Shown: positions 13,501 through 25,400 of the stretch, one piece after another
Position numbering within the stretch: position 1 is the first letter of the stretch
Layout: each line of letters begins with the position of its first letter
Origin: Siphonodentalium dalli
Taxonomy: Eukaryota; Mollusca; Scaphopoda; Gadilida; Siphonodentaliidae
Length of the DNA stretch: 64,000 nucleotides
Assembly (NCBI GenBank): GCA_032622095.1
Contig: CP136064.1
Coordinates: 259,823,863 to 259,887,862, forward strand
Direction: 5' to 3'
The notes under the pieces: model-generated
The model's database searches: none
Told to the model about the DNA's origin: nothing
The model's input: only the letters and a program-made list of their open reading frames with translations
Made by a program: the position numbers and the translations under genes

Positions 13501-16500
13501 GTCGAGTGAAAGTTGACGAGCGTTTCTGGAAATAAATTAGCAAAATCACATGATGTCATGAGCAAACATCATTGATAAAGTTGTCATTTTAAGCCAGGTT
13601 TTATGTTCAAATTCTCGAGGCGGCTTCTAGCACTTAGATAAATACGGAAGGCCGATCATTTCACTGACAACTTTTTTCACGCATTAATGACATGTAGGTT
13701 GTCGTCAATAGAGTGAGTAGATAGTGCTGCAGACACAGCCTCGACCATTGCAAGGACGTAACTATATATGGTATCCGCGTAAGGAGGGGTGTCCACCTTC
13801 GAATTTCTAACTACACCCCTTGAACCATATCAAATTCACAAGTTTGTGCGTAATTCAATTTGCCCCCCCCCACGGTTGGGCTTTTATTTTTCCCAATTGG
13901 TCCCTCACAACCGCCTGGACGGTATAGCATATTCTAAATAAATCAGTAGTATCACTAGTCGGGGGGGGGGGGGCATAATCCACTGGGTGGACAATGCAGT
14001 ACAAGAAAATGTGTAGATCTGAGCCTGAAAAATCCTAATTTCCTAATATCTAGTGTTCTAACGTCATGCAAATTCGCCAAGATTTGTTTTTTCTTAAATT
14101 AATTATCAGTTTCTGACTGGCCACTGGGGAGGGACCGGGACACGGACACATCGGATCGACCATGATTCGGCCCGGTGTGAGAATTTTTTTTAATCTGAAC
14201 ATGAAACTTGCTAAATCCTAGCATCCAGACTGGCATCAAGCTTTCCAATTGTTGTAAATTTTGAGACCTGACACCCCCCCCCCCCCCCCCCCAAAGGTTG
14301 GAAAATGTCCAACAGTTTCTGATAGCCATTTCAGTCCAATTTGTTTACTAATACTAGGAAAATATGTAAATGTTGGTCTAAAAACTACAAATTCTCCAGT
14401 AATACATTTTTGGAAAATCAAACTATACGAGAACAATTTCAACCTATTGTTGGTGTGAAATTTACAACAAATGTTGTGTCAGGTATATCACATTTCCAAC
14501 AGTTGAACATTTGACCAAAGTTGGGGGAGGGGCGAGACACCCCGGTCGTCACGTCCCTGTGTCAACCCTTTGTACAAGGGAATCAATATATCGAGGATTT
14601 ATCTATGCATTGTACATTAGAATACAACCGTTTAGTTACTTTCTCGTATATATATAGGTGGGGACTGATTTCTCATTTTAATATATATTTACCATCTGAA
14701 CGGACATGACGCATTTGAACCACAATAGTTGTAGCGGGGATAATATAGGTCGTTAAAGACACAAAATACCTATACATACTCTACAAAATCTAAGCATAAT
14801 CAGAACGAGTTTCAGCTGTTTTTGTGTTTCGCACAGAAGTGAAGTAAACGCTCTTTATTCAATACATTAAAATAAACAGACTACATTTTAACACCTTTTA
14901 TGCTTCCAAGTTTAATTTTTCAAACCTACCTCCGGGTTTAGATCCCGACAAAAATCCCAATTCTTGGGATAAATATTCCCTTGCCCCGACCCTTCGATCT
15001 GTTGAGAGATTCCAAACCAAAGATTATTTAATATGACTAAATATTCCCTAACTAAATAATGGACACATTCGGTCTTATATCTGGCTGAAAGTACATGCAC
15101 GACATTATTAGGCCCTGGGTTTAAAACAATACATTTTATACCGATTATTGGTTGGAAAATTTAACGTAATTGTAAATTTGAGCTATCATAATCTATTTTC
15201 TAAGTCTGAAAATTCCAACCGATTTATAGTCAACACTCGATCGGTCTATGACTTGTAGAATCCAATTGTTGAAAATGTTATCAAGATGAGTGAAAGAGCC
15301 GCCGCGTCCAAACTTGATGAAAGCAACTGATTATCCTGAGGCCCGCCCATCTAATCTAGATACGAACTTCCAACACTCCATAACGGTAAGTATAATATCG
15401 GCCAATAAAGCGAATGCGAATAACAATCTATTTATATTATAATATATTTTTTGTTGCAGTTGGCTCACCATACATTACCAGTCGATGTGATGAATTCTGC
15501 CCGTAAAACAGTTTGCGATTACAAAACGTGTACCGGTACGGGTGGCTACGCGTACCCGTACCAGTTTGAAATCGCAAACTCGCTAATATCATACGACTTC
15601 CCCGTCGTCGCCCAATGTTTTGAGTTTTTCAAAGAAATATAACTCTATAATATACCCGTTATTTAGTAAAATTCTAACATTTAGTACATTCTAACAATCT
15701 CCAGCCCAAAATATTCTTGACGGGGAAGTCGTATGAGATTGCCACGAGTAGTTCACTTGGGAAATGTTCAAATAATAAGTTCAACAAATAATATAGGTCG
15801 TTCTGTTGAACTTATATATTACTGATATCACGTGATACTTATGATAACTTACCGTTGAACGGATGTGAGTTTTCAGGTTTCTCAGCTCGTTTCGAACACC
15901 TTCAGCCACAGCACGCAGTGCAAACTTCGTCGCAATATAACAATGAGAACCTGGACTGTTCCCAACCATGAGTCCATATAAGCTATAACGTTGCGTTGAA
16001 AAGTACAATATAGTACATCAATTAGACAGAAAACATTCAGAAGGGTCACAGGGGCCTGTAACGCGCTCCGCTGCCCGCCCCTCTTTGCACTGCCCATATA
16101 CGCCGTTTCTATATACGCGCCTGCTTCACGTTAATGGTAGTATAATAAGGACCTGTAACGCGCTCCGCTGCCCGCCCCCTTTGCGCTGCCCATATACGCC
16201 GCTTCTGTATACGCGCATGCTTCACGTTAATGCATGGTAGTATAAAAGGGACAAGGGGAACTGTAGGTTTAACCCGTTTTACCATCGCTCGGGAATCGGA
16301 CAAATTTAGCCCCATTTATCCCAGTAATGCTATCGATATAGCCACGGGTGTGTCGGCGAAGGATTCCTCTTTCAGTCAATACCACAAGCTCCCCTCGTTA
16401 CCATATATATCCATAGCATTTGATATTTGTTTTACCACCGAATATTGTCTCCGGAGAGCGTAAATTTTCGGATTGATCCAACTCAGAGAACAATGGCCGA

Positions 16501-19405
16501 TATGTTCCTCTAAATACACCCCCATACAGCTTACTATAATTAAAAATCGGTCAAACGATCAACTAAACATCTAGCGGTCAGTGATTTCTTGTCGGCTAAT
16601 AATTTATTTACTCATATACAAATCAACACATCGTCAGTAAACTATTTTTATAGAGGCGAAATCTGTCGATAATTTCGAATTATTTATCATTTTTTTTGTA
16701 CCATTCACACAGCTCCTCATTACGACCTGACCTCGATTATAATACTGAGTGCTGATTGGCTGTTTCTACTATGGCAGTCATGGAAAGGTCAGGTCCATAT
16801 CAGAAGGGGTGACAATACCGTGACACCCTCATGCATGCAGCAGTGATTAAAACATTCAAACACGATCCAACCAGATTGATGTTTGGTCGCACTTGATGGC
16901 ATAATGATAATGAAGCACGGTTTTGGTAGATAACAATTCCTTGAAGATCGAGCTTTTTGTCTCTGATAAACATCTATATATATATATATATATATATACT
17001 AGAAAGTCACCCGACTTCGTCCGGGCTTTGACCTTGAATTGTCCATTTTGAAGGTCAAGGTCAAGTGGGGTCACGATTTGACCAGTCCAAAACACTGCCC
17101 GGACAAAAGTACCCAACAAACGTGGCCGTCGAAATCCATCCGGTTTTACCCGATTTTACCTTGAATTGATCATTTTGAAGGTCAAGGTCAGGTCGGGGTA
17201 ACGATTTGACCGTCCAAAACACTCAGTGGACAAAAGTAACCCCACGTATCAAATTTCGTCGAAATCCCATCAAAATTCGCGATTTGACCTTGAATTGACC
17301 CGATTTCAAGGTCAAGGTCACGTCGCACGGGCAAATTAATAGGCCTATGCCACACCCGACCGAAAGTGCCCCCACATACCAAGTTTCATCGAAATCCCGT
17401 GATATTCGGGCGTTTGACCTTGAAATGACCCGATTTCAAGGTCAAGGTCACGTCGCACGGGCAAATTAATAGGTGTATGCCATTCCCCGGCCGAAGGTAC
17501 CCCCACATACCAAGTTTCATCGAAATCCCGTGATATTCGGGAGTTTGACCTTGAAATTACCAGATTTCAAGGTCAAGGTCACGTCGCACGGGCAAATTAA
17601 TAGGCCCATGTCACTCCCCGGCCGAAAATACCCCCACATACCAAGTTTCATCGAAATCGGCTCGGCCGTTTTCGAGTCCATCGATTACAGACAGACACAC
17701 ACACAGATCTTCCAAAATATATAATAGATATATATATATACTAGAAGGTGACCCGACTTCGTGCGGGCTTTGACCTTGAATTGTCCATTTTGAAGGTCAA
17801 GGTCAAGTGGGGTCACGATTTGACCAGTCCAAAAACACTGCCCGGACAAAAGTACCCGACAAACGTGCCCGTCGAAATCCATCCGGTTTTACCCGATTTG
17901 ACCTTGAATTGATCATTTTGAAGGTCAAGGTCTGGTCGGGGTCACGATTGGACCCGTCCAAAACAATCGGTGAACAAAAGTAACCCCACGTACGTATCAA
18001 ATTTCGTCGAAATCCCATCAAAATTGGCGATTTGACCTTGAAGTTACCCGATTGCAAGGTCAAGGTCACGTCGCATGGGCAAATGAATATGCTTATGAGA
18101 CTCGCCATAAGAAAGTACCCCCACATACCAAGTTTCATCGAAATCCCGTGATATTCGGGCGTTTGACCTTGAAATGACCCTATTTCAAGGTCAAGGTCAC
18201 GTCGCACGGACAAATTAATATGCCTATGTTCGTCCCCGGCCGAAAATACCCCCACAGACCAAGTTTCATCGAAATCGGCTGGGCCATTTTCGAGTCCATC
18301 GATTACAGACACACACACACACACACAGATCTTCCAAAATATATAATAGACTAGCCGATGAGCCCGACGTTGTCCGGGCTATTCAAAAACCAAATTTCAA
18401 GTCAATAGCTCTACCCAACCCGAAATTTCAAGTCGATAGCTCTACCCGCTTCCGAGATCTGGTCTGCGCATGCGCGAAGCTGGCGTCGAACGGGCTCGGC
18501 GACCCGATAAAATTCGTATCCGGGGCAAGATACATTCACATAGCAAATTTCAAGTCGATAGCTCCACCCGTTTCCGAGATCTCGTCTGCGCATGCGCGAA
18601 GCTGGTGTTGCACGGGCTCGGCGACCCGATAAAATTCGTATCCGGGGCAAGATACATTCACATAGCAAATTTCAAGTCGATAGCTCCACCCGTTTCCGAG
18701 ATCTCGTCTGCGCATGCGCGAAGCGGGCGCCGCACAGGCTCGCCAATACGACAACGTTCACCGCCTGGTCAAACTACACACACGTACCAAGTTTCGTCCC
18801 GATCGGTCGAGAATCGTAGATTTGTATAAATGACAGACAGACAGACAGACAAACAAACAAACAAACAAACATACATACAGACAGAGGTCTTCAAAATATA
18901 TATGAGATATATATATATAACCCGAAATTTCAAGTCGATAGCTCTACCCGCTTCCGAGATCTGGTCTGCGCATGCGCGAAGCTGGCGTCGAACGGGCTCG
19001 GCGACCCGATAAAATTCGTATCCGGGGCAAGATACATTCACATAGCAAATTTCAAGTCGATAGCTCCACCCGTTTCCGAGATCTCGTCTGCGCATGCGCG
19101 AAGCTGGTGTCGCACGGGCTCGGCGACCCGATAAAATTCGTATCCGGGGCAAGATACATTCACGTAGCAAATTTCAAGTCGATAGCTCCACCCGTTTCCG
19201 AGATCTCGTCTGCGCATGCGCGAAGCGGGCGCCGCACGGGCTCGCCAATACGACAACGTTCACCGCCTGGTCAAACTACACACACGTACCAAGTTTCGTC
19301 CCGATCGGTCGAGAATCGTAGATTTGTATAAATGACAGACAGACAGACAGACAAACAAACAAACAAACAAACATACATACAGACAGAGGTCTTCAAAATA
19401 TATAT

Positions 19406-19448
<43 letters not shown>

Positions 19449-22400
19449 GCACACACCGGAAAAAATATATATGTATATTTACATACACTCGGTATTGCAT
19501 CCGGCGCTTTCCCAACGAAGAGCCACGTTAGACACTCCCAGGAGTCAATGCTTCCATAACCCCATGAACTACATTGAGTCAATGTGTTCATATAGGTCTA
19601 TGAACACATTAATCCGGAAATCACACATGTCCCATGCCGCAAAATGGCGGGGAATTATAACAAACCGTTATTGTGTTGTGTATATATACGCGAGTATAAC
19701 ATTATACAGTTATCGCATTGTTTCGAGGTTGACACGAGGAATTGTCAACCCGAGGAAGTCAATATTCACCAAGGTCGTAGTTGAACGTCGCTGGGAAAAC
19801 CCGACCTATTTTCAGGTCTGATAATAAGTTATGTTAACCTCTGAAGTATCTGACGTCACTCAGAACTGTTATATTAACCTGTTGTTTCATTAATGAGGTG
19901 AACATCGTTAGATATCTCAAGTTTTTCGTTACGTTTTAACATAGGAATTGGGGAAAGAAACTTATGATCATATAATAAAACATATCAATGCTCTGAAGAG
20001 AATTGTTAAAACACACAAATAGATATGAAACTATCATAATTCACAAAAGCCCTTCCACACGGCGTCGTTGCCGCGCGTATATCGCACGATACGCGCGTTT
20101 TTCTGCGGCAACTGCGTTTCTGCGACGACGGCGTTTTCTTCTGCGACGGCGCTTTCTGCGGTTACTCGTATGTTTCCGTTGATATCATGGTTTCATTGTT
20201 ATTCGCGTATTTTTTAAATGACTGATTGGTGAAGCGATGCACAATCACAGTCAAAAACTTACCTGCTTCGCATGCTTCCAGTGTCTTCGTTCTATACCGT
20301 CACTGCAAACGGCGGAATTTACCGAACAACCTCAGAGAAAAGGCACTGTTGCCGCGGCACCACACCACCGGATCAGGACATCGATGTAATCATCCGGCAG
20401 CGTTTTCTGCGTTACCTGCGATGTCGCCGGCATTGCACACCGTGTGCAAGCACCCATTGCATACAGTGTGTTCTAAGTCGGCGATACGCGCGGCATGCAT
20501 GCCGCGCCGCAAACGCCATAAGGGCCTTAATGAATTTAAAATATATAAATATAATAAACGGCGGATACAGTGAGGTCATGGGTTAATATTTGAGCGCGAT
20601 AAAAAATCAGCATGGCCCTCTTCGGGGGTTTGCTAATTTTTTCTCGCGGTCAAAATCCCATGACCACATTGAAACTTCCGCTCATTTCTTAAATAACTAT
20701 AGTACATGAATGTTGGCGGGAACTTTTGACTGCCAAATTTCTTCATTTCCAAAATGAAGATGACATCAGTTGAAAATAACCCGCCGCATGCATACATACC
20801 TGTTAATATAAACAATGTGACCGTCATCAATGTCTCTTTCTTGCATAGACTTGAAAGTTTCCCTGGTGCAAATCATTGGTGCCAAGACATTTACCTGGAA
20901 TGTGTCAGATAATCACAAAGTTCCACAATCTCTTGGCTGTTATAACGTCCGATATATCCATACGTATATCTATATATGCAGCATGCGATTCAGGACTCAG
21001 GGTGAGTGTTGATCGTTTTAAATGTGTTTGCTTTAGTGAACGTTAACAAATTTTCGTTTCATAAGCTAGCTCTCAGTACAGTGACAGTACTTGCCGTTTT
21101 ATTTTTTGGTGGGCCAAACATGCAAAATAATACTATTTTTCGTGATTCATAACAGCATATAAGTCGTTTATAAAATGTTGCGTTTCTGGTTCGATTATCC
21201 GTTGCTTTAATTGAGGAATGCATTGTTTAACCATGTCTTTACTAAATGGATTATTCCACCAGTTATTAACAGTATACATTTGGAATTGTCTATTTTTTGT
21301 ATATGGAAGGCTGTCTAGTTAAGGGTGCATTTACATTGCTACAGAAATGTACACAGATCTACACGCAGACAGTGTAAACGGGTTGATATATAAATGCACA
21401 CAGAAAGAAAACGGTATTAGTTCGTGTGAGCAAAAATCGTGACCGCTACACGTCACGGTCAACGCCCATATATTGCGACAGGCAAATCATTTTTGATTAA
21501 TTGTTACTCGGGCTTGGCGAATGTTTTCGTTGTCATTTCAACCCGTGTATTTCGAATATTGAACACGGATAGGGACGTGGCAACTTGTTCAACGGTTGGA
21601 TATTTCATACCTGACACAACATTAGTTGTAATTTCCAAACCAACAATAGATTAAAAATTATCTTGTAGTTTGATTTTCAAACATTTTATTTGGGGGGGGG
21701 GGGGGTATTGTTTTCGGACCAATATTTGCATAATTTCCTACTTTTTATATCAAAATTTTGGACTGGAATGGCCATCAGCTGGAAATTTTCCAACCTTATC
21801 ATAGGGGCGGATGTAATGTTGGAAATGTCCAACACTTGGAAAGATTGTGTCCTGGTCCCTCCCCGTGGCCAGTCATCATCATCATATGTATTGTCTAACA
21901 GCTATATATAAAAACTGCATGTAATTTAAGAAAACAATATTGTCCTACATTGGTTAACATTGTCATTGGAATTGTCATCAGTTGAAAATTTTACTACATT
22001 TGGTCAAATAAAGGGTGTTGCATGATTTTCATTCTTTCTTCGAACCATTATCAAGTGGTATAAGGATACACTTTAAATACATGCGGCACATACCAAATCG
22101 CTGTTACCTGCTGATAGTTGATACATTTTTATGTCTGGCCTAAACTGACACGACTCGCAGTGAATTGTCAATTACCAGAATACTGATCAGCGCGCGTTCA
22201 CTATTAGTAATCAGGTTGTGATCACAGTAATGCGCGACACGTGACTTCGTACAGATCTGTATACATTTCTATAGCAATGTAAATGCACCCTAAAGGGGTA
22301 CTGTACGCCAAGTGTTGTTGTTGGTTTCTATAGTCTCCGAGTCGGAGAATAAGGTAACAATTTTTTCATTATTTGAAAGTCTGTTGAGTACGAAGTAGTG

Positions 22401-25400
22401 TTACGGATGACAAATTTACCGGAATGCAAAATTACAAATTGTCGTTGTCGAGTAATATTTGTACAGTTTTCAACCAAATGAATCAAATAAAAGTTATATT
22501 ATAGGCATACTAGTCCCATATAATCATTTAAGTTATTGTATTGTCGCTAGTCAGTGAGTGGCTTGAGTGTTCTCCCCGTATCATCATAATATTTTTAAGC
22601 GATCGTGTGTGCGATCGGTTTAACAAGCCAGTATCCCTCAATTACTTTGTTTGATTACGGTAATTCGTAATTTAATTGACGCCATTTTATGGCTCCAGTG
22701 ATAAATTCAATTTATATCAAATTATTAACTTTTAAATTATTAAATTTTAAGATAGCCTATTAACCTGAGCGTTTACAGAATACATCTTCGACTCAAATTA
22801 CTTATGTTTCTATATATTATCGATATTAGATCGTTGTTGTCACCGGAAATTTAATGAAAATGGCATACAGTATACCCCTTTAATATAAGCATGCGGACAA
22901 CATACATACTATATATAAGGCTTGTTAATTGTGAACATTCTGCATGTGCTCGTATATCAAAATGGGCTGTATTCTTTCTTCGTTCGAAAAAAATATCTTG
23001 TAATTTACATTTCGGCGCCGCGCGATTCATCGTGGGATGAAAAACGATGTAAAAGAAGCGACGGTGGTTGGATTTTTCTTTGTACGCCAACATCTGAGGC
23101 ACAACGGAATGGCGTGGATAAATAAAGCTGATTTTAAATTTGGCGGTAGAAAAAATTAAATATTAGGTTGGGTAGAATAGAATGCGTTTGTGTTAGCCTG
23201 CCCATTCAAACGGAACCAATTGAGGCACTCGCAGCGGGTAAATGTACAAAACATATATAAGTCTGTAAAAACATCACAACACTAAGATGAACTTTCAGAA
23301 ATAGATAGACTTTGTTCTAATATTCTTTATTGATATAGTTCACCAATAAATAAATTTCGCACGTTGAAACCATTGGTGTTTAACCCTTTACCCAACAGAA
23401 CGGCCCTGTGCCAATGCATTCTCTTATATATGCGAGTCGACCATAGGTCGCCTCGCATATATAAGATAATGCATTGGCTTAACACATATTAAAAATGATA
23501 AAATTGTCAAAGAATGTAGAAAAATATTATAAAAATTGTTAAAAAATGTAAGAAAAAATTATAAAATTGTTAACGAATGTAAGAAAAAATGGTAAAAAGA
23601 ATTTGTTTAGGCCAATTCATTCTCTTATATATGCGAGGCGACCTATGGTCGACTCACATATATAAGAGAATGCATTGGCACAGGGCATAACTGTAACCAT
23701 CACAATGTGGTCAATGAACCGGTTCCAATGATATCCACATTTGTATGGTGTTATTGAGACAGACCAAAGATATTTTAGGCTGTTGAAGATTTATTTGGGC
23801 GTTTTTGGCCGGTTTGTTGGGTAAAGGGTCAAACAAAACCGTTATAGTGATTTGTCAACAAACATCGATAATCAGGTAATATATGTTCAAATATTTTAGT
23901 CTGAATATGATTTTTTTTTAAATTATTTTCAATGCTTTCACCTTTTACAATGTTTACAGACAAATTGTTATGTAACTAATTGGTATCTTATATCACTAAT
24001 TAGACTTTTATCGGTAATCCCTCTGCAATAATATTGTTTACATAACAACTGTTTAGACATACGAAATATTATTACTGGAGAATTATTAATAATAAAAATA
24101 AGAACAATTATATATGTCTATTTTCCATGTTCTTCTTAAAGGTACTCAATCCGACTAAGGTAAAAAAAATATTTGAGTCGAGTCGAGGAACCCACCCTCA
24201 AATATGGAATCCTATTAGGGCCACTTGCTAATGGCGCTTTCGGCGCTTTCGGCGCGATGCGCCGAAAGCGACAAAAAGTGCGCCATTAGTAACGCGCCGA
24301 AAGCGCCAAAATATGCGCCGTTACGGCGCACTATTTGTCGCTTTCGGCGCACTTTTTGTCGCTTTCGGCGCGTGCGCCGAAAGCGACAAAATGTGCGATA
24401 TTAGCGCATGTTTCGGCGCGTTACTAATGGCGCACTTTTTGTCGCTTTCGGCGCGCGCCGAAAGCGCCATTAGGCATACTATTAGGTCCACTCCCTAATG
24501 GCGGGCGCCGGAAGCGACAAAAAGTGCGCCATTATGGTATGTTTCGGCGCGCGCCGAAAGCGACAAAAAGTGCGCCGAAAGCGCCATTAGCAAGTGGCCC
24601 TAATAGGATTCCATACTCAAAGCTCAGAGTGATCAGATATCGATTTTAACTCTAAAATCAAGTAGTTATTATTGTTAATAGTAACCACTTGATTTTAGAG
24701 TTATCCATCTTATACCCGCAATTTGTCCGTAATTTGTCCGTTTGAGCACGTGGAAGTGGACCACAGCCCCAAAAATTAATAAATTTCAAAAATCGATATC
24801 TAATCACTCGGAGCTTTGAAGGGTGGGTTCCGCGACTCGAATCAAATATTTTTACCCCCCCCCCCCCCCGAAGCCAAAGAAATAGTAATTTAGGGGTGCT
24901 TAATCGGATTGAGTACCTTTAACGATGGTGGTTATAAAAAGTGTTTTAATTTTTCACATTGACCCATTGCGAGTGTCTTATGTCCATTTCAAAGACGAAA
25001 TTGGATAACAACTTGAAAAGTTATTAGTGAGAACCACGTTGTTTTATCTTTGGGGATTCACAACGACCAGCATAAGATATCATAAGATACGTACGTCATA
25101 CATATGCTTCCACAACGAGGTCTCTCCGATTAGAAGGGGAGCGTTCCAGCCGAGGCCTGCGTTATTCACCATCACATCCACTCCTTTATATTTTGTCTTT
25201 ATTATTTCAAACATGTTCATAATTTGTGATTCATCTCGCAGATCGCATTTGATGGCCTCCAGATTTCCTGGTTCGTCTTTCAATTCAGCAGCCATTTCCT
25301 GTGAATGCAGAATGATAATATCAAGGTCAATTTGGCTTCCCTAAATGTATTGTGACAGAAGTTTATATCGGGGCGGCAATTCAGTCAGGGTTAAGCTATA

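Noticed and set aside
17685-18324. 173-codon minus-strand frame
   Set aside because: It reads the ~130-bp repeat and a CA microsatellite; no domain is visible.
18411-19591. Cluster of 60-133 codon frames on both strands
   Set aside because: They repeat exactly with the 502-bp duplication and read through microsatellite tails (Cys-Val-Cys-Leu runs).
20226-20586. Two overlapping 104-115 codon frames in a GC-rich patch
   Set aside because: No family resemblance; the patch looks like a GC-rich MITE where stops are rare by composition.
20633-20830. 65-codon minus-strand frame
   Set aside because: It overlaps exon 3 of the DHRS11-like gene in a wrong frame; the true frame matches the family between splice sites.
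24313-24498. 61-codon frame with FGALFVAF repeats
   Set aside because: Lies wholly within the GCGCTTTCGGCGC palindromic element.
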